Positions 9,661-18,612 are shown, numbered from the stretch's first letter. The stretch: 64,000 nucleotides of DNA from Mycobacterium stomatepiae (GCF_010731715.1 NZ_AP022587.1:4402001-4466000); one strand, 5' to 3'. Numbers and translations: made by a program. The notes: generated from the sequence alone by a model not told the origin.

Positions 9661-10305
9661 TTGACCCCGAGAACTCGCTGGACCATCGCGATCTTGGCGG
9701 TGGTGGTGGCGCTGGTGGCGGCACTGGTCGCGCAGCTGCACGACGACTCCCAACCGGCCGCGACGAGTCCGGCCAGCCCGCGTACGCCCGATCGCGAGCA
9801 CCGCGACGCCGATACCCCGGCCGCGCTGGCCGGGCCCCGGGCACGAGCGAACCTGATGCCCTGCCCCGCACCCGGCAACGGCCCCGGCCCCGCGGCCCTG
9901 CGCGGCGTGCTGGTCGAATGCGCGGCCGACGGATCGACCGTCGACGTCGCCCGGGCGCTGGCTGGACGCCGGGTGGTCATCAACCTGTGGGAGTACTGGT
10001 GTGCGCCGTGCGCGGCCGAACTGCCCGCGATGGCCGAGTATCAGCGGCGGGCCGGGTCCGGCGTTTTGGTGGTCACCGTGCACCAGGACGAGAACGAGAC
10101 CGCCGCGCTGCTGCGGTTGGCGGAGCTGGGTGTTCGGCTCCCGACCTTGCAGGATGGACGGCGGCTGATCGCCGCGGTACTCAAGGTGGCAAATGTGGTG
10201 CCCGCGACCGTGGTGCTGCGACCGGACGGTAGCGTTGAGCAGACGCTGCTGCGCGATTTCGCGAGTGCCGACGAGATCGCGGCCGCGGTCGGTAACGACG
10301 GATGA
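9661..10305 (+). CDS. Membrane-anchored thioredoxin-like protein (Rv3673c-like)
   Basis: A 214-residue protein with one N-terminal membrane segment (about residues 8-25), a proline/alanine-rich linker, and a thioredoxin-fold domain with the redox motif WCAPC (preceded by INLWEYW). This is the TlpA/DsbE-like arrangement and places the active site outside the membrane. The TTG at 9661 is chosen because it lies 13 nt after the nth stop and yields a proper signal anchor. Its stop overlaps the next gene (ATGA). It may help form or reduce the disulfide of MarP encoded two genes on; that is inference. Confidence 0.88.
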   Translation: MTPRTRWTIAILAVVVALVAALVAQLHDDSQPAATSPASPRTPDREHRDADTPAALAGPRARANLMPCPAPGNGPGPAALRGVLVECAADGSTVDVARALAGRRVVINLWEYWCAPCAAELPAMAEYQRRAGSGVLVVTVHQDENETAALLRLAELGVRLPTLQDGRRLIAAVLKVANVVPATVVLRPDGSVEQTLLRDFASADEIAAAVGNDG

Positions 10306-11144
10306 CCGCATTCGGCGGTCCGAAGCTCAGCTGGGTAGGTGGACCCGACAAGGAGGCGCCGGTGAGTGCTGGGGGTGCCGCCCGAGCGCAGGGGACGGTT
10401 CCTCTGACGCCCGACGCCTGCCCGTCGTGGTTGCGTCCGTTGGTCGACAACGTCGGACAGATCCCGGAGGCCTACCGACGTCGGTTGCCGCCCGATGTGC
10501 TGGCGATGGTATCCGCTGCCCGGGATGCATCCGAGCACGACGACCGCGAGGCCGCTGTGCTGGTTCTGTTTTCCGGTCCGGACTCGGGACCGGCCGATGG
10601 TGGCGTGCCCGACGAGGCCGACTTGCTGCTCACCGTGCGGGCATCGTCGCTGCGGCATCACGCGGGCCAGGCCGCGTTTCCCGGCGGTGCGTCCGACCCG
10701 GGCGATCGTGGGCCGGTCGCCACCGCACTGCGAGAAGCACACGAAGAGACCGGGATCGACGTCACCCGGCTGCACCCCCTGATCACGATGGAAAAGGCAT
10801 TCATCGCACCGTCGCAGTTCCACGTCGTCCCGGTGCTGGCCTACTCGCCGGACCCCGGACCCGTTGCCGTGGTCAACGAAGCCGAGACGGCGATCGTGAC
10901 GCGGGTTCCGGTGCGAGCGTTCATCAATCCGGAAAACCGGCTGATGGTCTACCGCGGCGACCTCGGCAATCGTTGGGCAGGTCCGGCGTTTCTGCTCAAC
11001 CAGATGCTGGTTTGGGGATTCACTGGCCAGGTGATTTCCGCCGTACTCGACGTCGCCGGCTGGGCCCAGCCGTGGGACACCGACGACGTCCGCGAACTCG
11101 ACGACGCGATGGTGCAGGTCGGCAAGCGGGGTGGCGCCCGATGA
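10302..11144 (+). CDS. NUDIX hydrolase, CoA pyrophosphatase-like (Rv3672c-like)
   Basis: A 280-residue protein with a complete NUDIX box, beginning GGASDPGD and ending REAHEETGI, preceded by HHAGQAAFPGG, which resembles the CoA-diphosphatase (NUDT7/8, UPF0035) subgroup. It probably hydrolyses CoA or a related nucleotide diphosphate in the cytoplasm. It is translationally coupled on both sides: ATGA overlaps with the thioredoxin gene upstream and with marP downstream. Confidence 0.9.
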   Translation: MTAFGGPKLSWVGGPDKEAPVSAGGAARAQGTVPLTPDACPSWLRPLVDNVGQIPEAYRRRLPPDVLAMVSAARDASEHDDREAAVLVLFSGPDSGPADGGVPDEADLLLTVRASSLRHHAGQAAFPGGASDPGDRGPVATALREAHEETGIDVTRLHPLITMEKAFIAPSQFHVVPVLAYSPDPGPVAVVNEAETAIVTRVPVRAFINPENRLMVYRGDLGNRWAGPAFLLNQMLVWGFTGQVISAVLDVAGWAQPWDTDDVRELDDAMVQVGKRGGAR

Positions 11145-12343
11145 ACTCGATGTCACCGTCGCAGTGGCTGGATATCGCCGTTCTCGCCGTCGCTTTCATC
11201 GCGGCCATCTCGGGCTGGCGATCGGGCGCGGTGGGTTCGCTGTTCTCGTTCGTCGGCGTGCTGCTGGGCGCGATCGCCGGTGTGCTGCTGGCGCCCCACA
11301 TCGTCAGCCACATCGCGGCGCCACGCGCCAAGCTGTTCGGCGCGCTGTTCCTGATTCTCGCGCTGGTCGTCGTCGGCGAGGTCGCCGGTGTGGTGTTGGG
11401 CCGGGCGGTGCGCGGCGCGATCCACAGCCGCACGATCCGCACCATCGATTCGGTGATCGGGGTGGGGGTGCAGCTCGTGGTGGTGCTCACTGCGGCGTGG
11501 CTGCTGGCGACACCGCTGACCCAATCGAAGGACCAACCGGAGCTGGCCGCCGCGGTCCGGGGTTCGCGGGTGCTGGCCGAGGTCAACAACATCGCGCCCC
11601 CGTGGTTGAAGACTGTCCCCAAACGTCTTTCGGCGCTGCTGAACACCTCGGGGCTGCCCGCGGTGCTGGAGCCGTTCAGTCGCACGCCGGTAGTCCCGGT
11701 CGAATCACCGGATCCCGCGCTGGCCACCAATCCGGTGGTCACGGCGGCCGCGCCCAGCGTCGTCAAGGTGCGCAGCCTGGCGCCCAGCTGCCAGAAAGTG
11801 CTGGAGGGCACCGGATTTGTCATCGCCCCGGATCGGGTGATGACCAACGCGCACGTGGTGGCCGGATCCAGCAGCGTCCAGATCTACGCCAGCGGTAATC
11901 CGTTGGACGCCACCGTGATTTCCTATGACCCGTCGCTCGACATCGCGATTCTCGCCATTCCGAACTTGCCACCGCCGCCGCTGGCCTTCAGTGATACCGA
12001 GGCGAAAACCGGAACCAACGTGGTCGTGTTGGGTTACCCCGGCGGCGGCAACTTCACCGCCACCCCGGCCCGGATTCGCGAGGCCATCAAACTCAGCGGC
12101 CCCGACATCTACCGGGACCCGCAGCCGGTTAGCCGCGACGTCTACACCATCAGAGCCAATGTGGAACAAGGCAATTCGGGCGGACCGCTGATCGACCTCA
12201 GCGGTCACGTGCTCGGCGTGGTGTTCGGCGCGGCCGTCGACGACCCCGATACTGGGTTCGTGCTGACCGCCGGCGAGGTGGCCGGTCAGATGGCCAAGAT
12301 CGGTGACACCCAACAGGTGGGCACCGGGACCTGCGTCAGCTGA
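11141..12343 (+). CDS. marP: Membrane-anchored periplasmic serine protease MarP
   Basis: A 400-residue protein: four N-terminal membrane helices of the CvpA type (about residues 10-125), a linker, and a chymotrypsin-fold protease domain. The catalytic triad is H238 (TNAHVV), D267 (LDIAIL) and S346 (GNSGGP). C217 and C398 match the stabilising disulfide known from the M. tuberculosis enzyme. MarP is needed for survival in acid and cleaves the peptidoglycan hydrolase RipA. It is the last gene of the nth run and is convergent with ephE. Confidence 0.97.
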   Translation: MNSMSPSQWLDIAVLAVAFIAAISGWRSGAVGSLFSFVGVLLGAIAGVLLAPHIVSHIAAPRAKLFGALFLILALVVVGEVAGVVLGRAVRGAIHSRTIRTIDSVIGVGVQLVVVLTAAWLLATPLTQSKDQPELAAAVRGSRVLAEVNNIAPPWLKTVPKRLSALLNTSGLPAVLEPFSRTPVVPVESPDPALATNPVVTAAAPSVVKVRSLAPSCQKVLEGTGFVIAPDRVMTNAHVVAGSSSVQIYASGNPLDATVISYDPSLDIAILAIPNLPPPPLAFSDTEAKTGTNVVVLGYPGGGNFTATPARIREAIKLSGPDIYRDPQPVSRDVYTIRANVEQGNSGGPLIDLSGHVLGVVFGAAVDDPDTGFVLTAGEVAGQMAKIGDTQQVGTGTCVS

Positions 12344-12349
12344 CCCGCT

Positions 12350-13300
12350 TCAATGCACCTGCTCGAAAAACCTCGTCAGTTGTCTGTTGATTTCCTCGGG
12401 CGTCTCTTCGTGGCTGTAATGCCCTGCGCCGGTGATGGATACATAACGGCCCTGCGTCGCGTAACGCTGGCTGTGGTCGACCGGGTCGGCCAGCACATAG
12501 GGATCCGCATCGCCGCGCAGATGTAGCAGCGGCACCCCGAGTTGGCGCGACGTCGATTTCATGAACCGGCGGCCTTCACCGCGCAGCTGGCTGCGCACCG
12601 CCCAGCGCTGGTACTCCAGTGCGCAGTGCGCCGCCCCAGGTATCTGGATCGCCGTGCGCAGATAGCCGATAATTTGTGAGAAGTCTTCGGAGGCAATCCA
12701 TTTCGCGGAGCTACGGGCCTTGACCAGACGTTCGATCTCGGCACCGTTGTCGCGGGTCAGCAGGCGTTCGGGCCACACCGGAAGCTGATAACGCAGCAGG
12801 GTCGGCAGCAGTGCGGAGCTCTGATCGCGGCGCGTCAACGCCGATCGCCGCAATGCGGCCGGGTGCGGCGAGCTGATCAGCGCGATGGCGCGCACCAGCC
12901 TCGAATGCAGCAGCGCCGTGGTCCAGCAACACAGCCCGCCGTCGGCGTGGCCGACCAGCGTCGCTTGCGAATGACCAAGCGCGCGAATGAGTCCGGCGGT
13001 ATCGCCGGCCAGTGTCCAGCCGTCGTAACCGCGCGGTGGCTTGTCGCTGCCGCCGTAGCCGCGTAGGTCGACCGCGACCACCCGCGCATCCGTGAGCCCG
13101 CGTAGCTGATGACGCCAGGACCACCAGAACGAACCGAAACCATGTAACAGCATCACCAGCGGCCGTGCCGCCGCCGCCGCGGGAGCGCCTCCGCCGGACG
13201 GTAGCGCCTCGACGACGTGGAATCGAATGCCGTTGGCGTGCACGTCCAAATGGCGCCACGGTCCGTCGATGCGGACTACCGACGGATCAGGTACTGCCAT
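12350..13300 (-). CDS. ephE: Alpha/beta hydrolase, probable epoxide hydrolase EphE
   Basis: A 316-residue alpha/beta hydrolase. It shows the oxyanion segment LLHGFGS, nucleophile D120 in VGHADGG, an acid residue in RGDADPYVLAD, and the base histidine in TGAGHYSHEE. An aspartate nucleophile is the mark of epoxide hydrolases and dehalogenases; this agrees with the EphE assignment of Rv3670. The true substrate is unknown. The start ATG abuts the stop of the upstream holin-like gene, so the two are probably co-transcribed. Confidence 0.88.
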   Translation of the reverse strand: MAVPDPSVVRIDGPWRHLDVHANGIRFHVVEALPSGGGAPAAAAARPLVMLLHGFGSFWWSWRHQLRGLTDARVVAVDLRGYGGSDKPPRGYDGWTLAGDTAGLIRALGHSQATLVGHADGGLCCWTTALLHSRLVRAIALISSPHPAALRRSALTRRDQSSALLPTLLRYQLPVWPERLLTRDNGAEIERLVKARSSAKWIASEDFSQIIGYLRTAIQIPGAAHCALEYQRWAVRSQLRGEGRRFMKSTSRQLGVPLLHLRGDADPYVLADPVDHSQRYATQGRYVSITGAGHYSHEETPEEINRQLTRFFEQVH

Positions 13301-13843
13301 CTACCAACCTGAGGGGTCGCTGGGGTTGCCGTTCTCGGGCTTGGCGTGCTTGCCGGGCGCTTCGGTGAGCTGCTTGGCCGGGGCGGGGGACTTGTCGTGG
13401 CCGGGGGTAAGCGCGGTGCGCGTCTCCTTGACCGATTCGATGGTTTCTCGCGGTCCGCGGATCCGGCGCACCTTCAAATAGCCCAGCAGCGCCAGCACGG
13501 CTCCGACCACAACCATGATCGCGAACACGATCAGGAAAGCCACCCAGCGCCACAGCCAGTTGTCGAGCAGCTCGGCGAGGAAGAAGAAGAAAAAGAAGGT
13601 GGAGTAAAAAAGCACCACCAGCGCGGCGATGAAGAAGACGCTGCCGGTCAGGCCCTTCTTGACGTCGCGGACGATCTCGGCGCGGGCCAGCTCGACCTCG
13701 GCTCGCACCAGGGTGGACGCCTGTGTCGTCGCATCTTTGATCAGGTCACCGATCGACGGTTCGCCGTGGGTGGCATGCGGGTCGGCCAACGGAATCGTGG
13801 TCAGGGTGCTCGGCACCCCGTTTTTCCGATCGACTTTGCTCAC
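13301..13843 (-). CDS. Phage-holin-superfamily membrane protein (Rv3669-like)
   Basis: A 180-residue protein. An amphipathic helix (IGDLIKDATTQ...LARAEI, residues about 28-52) precedes two long membrane helices; the first ends in six consecutive phenylalanines. A charged C-terminal tail is rich in proline and lysine. The GTG at 13841-13843 is preferred over upstream codons because a GGAGAGG ribosome binding site lies 8 nt before it and the N-terminus VSKVDRKNG matches Rv3669 as recalled. It is the first gene of a two-gene unit with ephE. Confidence 0.85.
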   Translation of the reverse strand: MSKVDRKNGVPSTLTTIPLADPHATHGEPSIGDLIKDATTQASTLVRAEVELARAEIVRDVKKGLTGSVFFIAALVVLFYSTFFFFFFLAELLDNWLWRWVAFLIVFAIMVVVGAVLALLGYLKVRRIRGPRETIESVKETRTALTPGHDKSPAPAKQLTEAPGKHAKPENGNPSDPSGW

Positions 13844-13868
13844 AGACGGTCCTCTCCGTTCAATTGCC

Positions 13869-13909
13869 CGGCTCCTCGTCGAGCCGCTGCACGGCTCGAC
13901 GAGGAGCCG
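13869..13909. repeat. Perfect 18-bp inverted repeat
   Basis: Arms of 18 bp (left arm 13869-13886, right arm 13892-13909) flank a 5-nt CTGCA loop in the divergent region between the holin-like gene and the protease gene. The arm contains CTCCTCGTCGAG. There are no mismatches. It lies upstream of both genes, so it is not positioned as a terminator for either. Confidence 0.85.
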
Positions 13910-14087
13910 AGCCCGTTCGCTGTCGCCGCGGTTCATGTTGCCATGTGCCGCGATGCCAGACGAGGCCAGCCGAACACCGGGCCCGGCGACAAACGACGCC
14001 ATTCGCACAGCAAGAGGGGGACGAGCCTGATCATCTAGACTGGTGCAGCTGTTCTCCGACATCCGGCGCGCTGATGGGAGTTACGCA

Positions 14088-14786
14088 TTGCAGACGGCAC
14101 GTCGGTGTTTTGTAGCGGTGCTGGTGTCCCTGCTTCTCGTTCAGCCGGGATTACCGGCGGACGTCGCGGCCGCTGACGACCGGGTCCCGATGGGTGGCGG
14201 CGCGGGCATCGTCATCAACGGCGACACCATGTGCACCCTGACGACCATCGGCGGCGATGCCGCCGGTGAGCTGATCGGTTTCACCTCCGCGCACTGCGGC
14301 GGCCCCGGCGCGCAAGTCGCCGCCGAGGCTGCCGAGGGCAGGGGCGTGCTGGGAACGATGGTCGCCGGCAACGACGCCCTCGACTACGCCGTGATCAAAT
14401 TCGATCCGGCCAAGGTGGCACCGGTGGCCAACTACGGTGGCTTCATCATCAACGGCATCGGACCGGAACCGGTGTTCGGTCAGATCGCCTGCAAGCAGGG
14501 CCGTACGACCGGCAATTCGTGCGGCGTCACCTGGGGGCCGGGCCAGGATCCGGGAACCATCGTCATGCAGGTGTGCGGCCGGCCGGGGGACTCCGGCGGC
14601 CCGGTGACCGTCGACAACCTGCTGGTCGGGATGATCCACGGCGCTTTCAGCGACAACCTGCCGACCTGCATCATCAAATACATCCCACTGCACACCCCGG
14701 CAGTGGTGATGTCGTTCAACGCGGTGCTGGCCGACATCAACGCCAAACACCGCCCCGGCGCGGGCTTCGTACCGATACCGGCCTGA
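14088..14786 (+). CDS. Secreted chymotrypsin-like serine protease (Rv3668c-like)
   Basis: A 232-residue exported protein. The signal peptide runs from the basic MQTARR through a hydrophobic core to an Ala-x-Ala-like site near DVAAADD. The mature domain has the S1-type triad: His in TSAHCGG, Asp in ALDYAVIKF and Ser in GRPGDSGGP, with six cysteines that could form disulfides. The TTG at 14088 is preferred because GGGAG precedes it by 8 nt and the length equals that of Rv3668c; a GTG at 14043 would add a charged leader. The substrate is unknown. Confidence 0.88.
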   Translation: MQTARRCFVAVLVSLLLVQPGLPADVAAADDRVPMGGGAGIVINGDTMCTLTTIGGDAAGELIGFTSAHCGGPGAQVAAEAAEGRGVLGTMVAGNDALDYAVIKFDPAKVAPVANYGGFIINGIGPEPVFGQIACKQGRTTGNSCGVTWGPGQDPGTIVMQVCGRPGDSGGPVTVDNLLVGMIHGAFSDNLPTCIIKYIPLHTPAVVMSFNAVLADINAKHRPGAGFVPIPA

Positions 14787-14793
14787 GCCCGCG

Positions 14794-16752
14794 CTACTTC
14801 GACGCGCGGATCGCGTCGAACACGCCCGGGTCGAGCAATGTCGACGTATCACCGAGGTCGCGGTTCTCGGCGATGTCGCGCAGCAGCCGCCGCATGATCT
14901 TGCCGCTGCGGGTCTTCGGCAGCTCCGGCACCACATGGACCTCGCGGGGCTTCGCGATCGGTGAGATCTCCGTGGCCACCTGGATGCGTAGCTCGTCGAC
15001 GATGCCGTCGTGAACCTGGAAGTCGGCGCACAAGACCACGAACGCGCAGATGGCCTGGCCAGTGGTTTCGTCGGACATCCCGACCACGGCAGCCTCCGCC
15101 ACCCCGATGTGGCCGACCAGTGCCGACTCGACCTCGGCGGTCGAGAGCCGGTGCCCAGACACGTTCATCACGTCGTCGATGCGGCCCACCACCCAGATTG
15201 CGCCGTCGCGGTCGTAATAGGCGCTGTCGCCGGCGAAGTACCAGCCCTGCTCGGCGAACCTGGACCAGTAGGTCTCGACGTAGCGCTCCTCGTCGCCCCA
15301 AATGCCGCGCAACATGGACGGCCACGGTTGATCCAGCACCAGATATCCGGTGACGTGTTCGCCGTGATGGACGGCCGGCACCAGCTCGTCGCCGTGGTCG
15401 TCGACGATCTTCGCGGAGATGCCCGGTAGCGCCCTCATCGCCGAACCCGGTTTGGCCGCAGCGACTCCCGGCAACGGCGAGATCATCGCCGAACCCGTCT
15501 CGGTCTGCCACCAGGTGTCCACGATCGGCAGGCTGTCGGCCCCGATCACCTTCCGGTACCAGCGCCAGGCCTCGGGGTTGATCGGCTCGCCGACCGATCC
15601 GAGCAGCCGCAGGCTGGTCAGGTCGTGCGCGTCTGGGATCTCGCGGCCCCACTTCATGAACGTTCGAATCAGCGTGGGTGCGGTGTAATAGATTGTCACA
15701 CGGTACTTTTCGATGATTTCGAAATGCCGGTGCTGGCTGGGCGAGTCGGGAGTGCCTTCGTAGAGCACCTCGGTGACGCCGTTGGACAGCGGCCCGTAGA
15801 CACCGTAGGTGTGCCCGGTGACCCAGCCGATATCCGCGGTGCACCAGAACACGTCGCGGTCCGGTTTGACATCGAAGATGTTGTAGTGCGTGTAGGAGGC
15901 CTGAGTCAGGTAGCCGCCGCTGGTGTGCACGATGCCCTTGGGCTTGCCGGTGGTGCCCGAGGTGTACAGCAGGAACAAGGGGTGCTCGGCGTCGAACGGC
16001 TGCGGCTGGTGTTCGGGCGACGCGGAATCCACGACATCGTGCCACCACACGTCGCGGTCGTCGTTCCACGACACGTCAATCCCGGTGCGCCGCACTACCA
16101 AAACCTTCTCGACCGGGCTGTCGGGGTCTGCGACCGCTTCGTCGGCCGCATTCTTCAGCGGCGCGGGCTTGCCGCGGCGGAACTGGCCGTCGCTGGTGAT
16201 CACCAGCTTGGCCTCGGCGTCGGCGATGCGGGCACGCAGCGCGTTGGCGGTGAATCCGGCGAACACCACGCTGTGCATGGCGCCCAGCCGTGCACAGGCC
16301 AGCATCGCGATCACGGCTTCCGGAATCAGCGGCAGGTAGATCGCGACACGGTCACCGGCGACCAAGCCGAGATCGGTCAGTGCGTTCGCCGCTTTGCAAA
16401 CCTCGGCCTGCAGATCGGCGTAGGTCAGGTCGCGGCAGTCGCCGACCGGCTCGCCCTCCCAGTGAATGGCGACCCGATCGCCCAGGCCGGCCTCTACGTG
16501 GCGGTCCACGCAGTTGTAGGAGACGTTGAGCTTTCCGTCGGAAAACCACTTGGCGAAGGGTGCGTTCGACCAGTCCAGCACCTCGGTGAATGGCGTCGCC
16601 CAGGCCAACCGGTTGGCCTGCTTGGCCCAGAACGCCAGCCGATCTTTTTCGGCTTCGAGGTATCGGTCCTCACCCGCGTTGGCCTGCTCGGCGAACTGCG
16701 CCGGCGGCGGATACGAAGACGGGCCTTCAGTGTGCGTGGCGGTCACTGACAT
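14794..16752 (-). CDS. acs: Acetyl-CoA synthetase
   Basis: AMP-forming acetate-CoA ligase of 652 residues, the usual family length. It has the P-loop YTSGTTGKPKG, the TWWQTETG acetate/adenylate motif, a YFAGDSAYYD hinge region, and the C-terminal PKTRSGKIMRR containing the lysine that is reversibly acetylated in this family. In mycobacteria that lysine is acetylated by a cAMP-dependent acetyltransferase, linking acetate activation to cAMP. It is convergent with the protease gene and divergent from the DUF4232 pseudogene. Confidence 0.97.
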   Translation of the reverse strand: MSVTATHTEGPSSYPPPAQFAEQANAGEDRYLEAEKDRLAFWAKQANRLAWATPFTEVLDWSNAPFAKWFSDGKLNVSYNCVDRHVEAGLGDRVAIHWEGEPVGDCRDLTYADLQAEVCKAANALTDLGLVAGDRVAIYLPLIPEAVIAMLACARLGAMHSVVFAGFTANALRARIADAEAKLVITSDGQFRRGKPAPLKNAADEAVADPDSPVEKVLVVRRTGIDVSWNDDRDVWWHDVVDSASPEHQPQPFDAEHPLFLLYTSGTTGKPKGIVHTSGGYLTQASYTHYNIFDVKPDRDVFWCTADIGWVTGHTYGVYGPLSNGVTEVLYEGTPDSPSQHRHFEIIEKYRVTIYYTAPTLIRTFMKWGREIPDAHDLTSLRLLGSVGEPINPEAWRWYRKVIGADSLPIVDTWWQTETGSAMISPLPGVAAAKPGSAMRALPGISAKIVDDHGDELVPAVHHGEHVTGYLVLDQPWPSMLRGIWGDEERYVETYWSRFAEQGWYFAGDSAYYDRDGAIWVVGRIDDVMNVSGHRLSTAEVESALVGHIGVAEAAVVGMSDETTGQAICAFVVLCADFQVHDGIVDELRIQVATEISPIAKPREVHVVPELPKTRSGKIMRRLLRDIAENRDLGDTSTLLDPGVFDAIRASK

Positions 16753-16850
16753 CGCTCCTATGTAGAGGGCCGGGGTTCGAGCTCGTCAACCGTTTGTGAG
16801 CCTAGACCCGCCAGTTGAAGCTGTGCGATTCAATCCGGGGGTAATCACGG

Positions 16851-17420
16851 TTGTCATGGCGCATAATCACCGTTGTGCGGGAATCTCGCCGGCAGCGTGG
16901 CCGTTGCGTACTTCGCAGCTTTGCCGCGGCCGCAACGAGTTACGCGGTGCTCGTCGTGGTGGCATCGCACGCCGCGGCGGTGCCGGTCGGGGAGCAGGCG
17001 GAGCCGTGCCGCTCCGACCAGGTCGCCGTCACCGCTGGCCCGACGGAGGCCGCCGTCGGCCACCGTTCGGTGACCCTGATGTTCAGCCTCGCCGGCGGCG
17101 CGGAGCCGTGCACGCTGACCGGTTACCCCGCGATCGAGACGAGTGACGGCGGGCCGGACATTCACGCCAAGCCCACGCTGCGTGGCTACATGGGCGGGTT
17201 GCCCAACGACGGCGACGTCCCGCCCACCGTCACCCTGGCGCTGGCGGCACAGGGACAGGCAATCGTGGAGGGGGTGGCCGTCGACCGTGCGGGCAACCCG
17301 TGACCCACCTACACCGCGCTACAGGTCAACCCGCCTAATACGGTCATCGTGCTCACCGTGCCGGCCACCATCGACGCCTGCGAACTACAGGTGCATCCGG
17401 TCACCGCGTTGGAGCAGTAG
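16851..17420 (+). pseudogene. DUF4232 secreted protein with in-frame TGA
   Basis: The frame reads a signal-peptide-like N-terminus and a DUF4232 domain with cysteines in EPCRSDQ and EPCTLTGYP. It is stopped by TGA at 17301-17303, yet continues in the same frame for 39 more codons with the expected family ending (PTYTALQVNPP...TIDACELQVHPV) to TAG at 17418-17420. Relatives have a cysteine where the TGA stands, so one TGC to TGA change explains it. The start is TTG 16851 or, more likely, GTG 16875. If translated to the early stop, the product would be a truncated exported protein lacking two cysteines. Confidence 0.75.
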
Positions 17421-17423
17421 GGC

Positions 17424-17561
17424 CTAGTAACGGCTCGCCCGCTGCAGGCAATAGCCGACGGGCGGAGGCGGGTAGCTGACCCCGTTGACGCCCGCCGGGC
17501 AGTCGGAACTGTTTGTGGTGCCGTCGATGCACTGCACCACCTTCAGCTGCGGGTGCGGATC
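17424..17561 (-). pseudogene. 3' remnant of a small secreted protein gene
   Basis: About 45 codons in one minus-strand frame encode a cysteine- and proline-containing tail (DPHPQLKVVQCIDG, then SYPPPPVGYCLQ) ending at a stop at 17424-17426. Upstream the same frame continues only as nonsense out of frame with the dioxygenase gene, and no start codon fits. It looks like the end of a short exported mycobacterial protein whose 5' part was lost when the adjacent cluster arrived. Family assignment is by resemblance only. Confidence 0.5.
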
Positions 17562-17568
17562 CCTGGGT

Positions 17569-18612
17569 TTAGTCGTTCGCGGCCAACGCCCGACTGCTCT
17601 CGCGGTCGGTGCCGTCGGTGTTGACGACGAGTTCTTGGGCGCCACGCAGCTTGTGATTGATGTGCTGGCCGATGGTGATGGGGGGATACAGGGGTGAGGT
17701 GCCTGCGGGAACCAGGCTGGGCAACGGCGCGATGACGGCGTCGACGTTGCCGCCGGTGAAGAACGCCGCCGAGCGGCGGCGCCGGACGACGTTGTCGATG
17801 ATCGGCGGCTTGACCCGATGCAGAGTCGACCTCCAGGTGTCGTTGGTCCACCGTGCCATCGCGTCACCAAAGTTGATCAATAGTGCCCCGGGCGCAGGCG
17901 AGACGTCGCGCCAGGTGTGGTCGGGGCCTAAGACCTGAAGGCCTTTGACATCGTCGGCCCACAGGATCGTGAAAATGCCGAAGTCGGTGTGTTCCCCCAC
18001 GCCGATTAGATCGTTGTCGACGGTGACCTTTTCGCCGACGGGCAGCGCATAGTTGTTGAGCCGCAGGATGTATCGGGAATGGTCCAGATAGGGATCGAAG
18101 TATCCAGGTTCGAGGCTCAACGCGTTGGCAAAGATCTGCATCAGCAGCGTCGACGTCACTGTCATCTGGGAAAACCACGCCTCCGCCGCAGCCCGGAAGC
18201 CATCGGAGTCGTTGGGCCACGCGTTTTCTGGGTAATCTTTCGAGTCTAGGTCGGCGCCTGGATAGTCAGCCCTCGTGCTGCCGACGTTGAACGCTTCGAA
18301 AAAGTCGTTCAGCCGATGCGCTTTATCGACGCCAAGGCTCAGCGCTAATCGTTCGGACTTGGGCGGCGTGTAGCCGCGGTTGGTGGGAGACTGCAGCATC
18401 TTCTTGTACTCGATATCCCGGCTGAAAAACTTGTCCATCGCGTCAGCAAGTTGATCGCTGAGTCCGCTGGCAACCCCGTGGCCAACGATCTGAACGAAGC
18501 CGACAGTGCGAGCGGCAGCATCGATTTTGCGGGGTACCACGGCTTTCCGGTTGGGATTTGCGTCGTCCAGGTATGGCGAGATGTCGATTGTCGGGATGTC
18601 AAAGCCGTTCAT
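17569..18612 (-). CDS. 2-oxoglutarate/Fe(II) oxygenase, isopenicillin-N-synthase family
   Basis: A 347-residue cytoplasmic non-haem iron oxygenase. It has the N-terminal DIOX_N segment (IPTIDISPYL...GFVQIVGHGV) and the double-stranded beta-helix core with iron ligands H208, D210 (GEHTDFG) and H265 (STLHRV). The 2-oxoglutarate-binding R-x-S is present as RRS at 279-281. All catalytic residues are in place, so it should be active on a small molecule, but the substrate is not predictable. It is the last gene of a leftward set with the VOC and FAD-oxidase genes; an 80-bp gap precedes it. It is absent from this place in H37Rv as recalled. Confidence 0.9.
   Translation of the reverse strand: MNGFDIPTIDISPYLDDANPNRKAVVPRKIDAAARTVGFVQIVGHGVASGLSDQLADAMDKFFSRDIEYKKMLQSPTNRGYTPPKSERLALSLGVDKAHRLNDFFEAFNVGSTRADYPGADLDSKDYPENAWPNDSDGFRAAAEAWFSQMTVTSTLLMQIFANALSLEPGYFDPYLDHSRYILRLNNYALPVGEKVTVDNDLIGVGEHTDFGIFTILWADDVKGLQVLGPDHTWRDVSPAPGALLINFGDAMARWTNDTWRSTLHRVKPPIIDNVVRRRRSAAFFTGGNVDAVIAPLPSLVPAGTSPLYPPITIGQHINHKLRGAQELVVNTDGTDRESSRALAAND

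Noticed and set aside
8376..9983. A 535-codon minus-strand frame across nth
   Set aside because: It is antisense to nth and the thioredoxin gene and overlaps the Rv3675-like gene in another frame; no domain is recognisable.
17301..17303. TGA in the DUF4232 gene read as selenocysteine
   Set aside because: No SECIS-like hairpin or family precedent; a simple nonsense mutation is the cheaper explanation.
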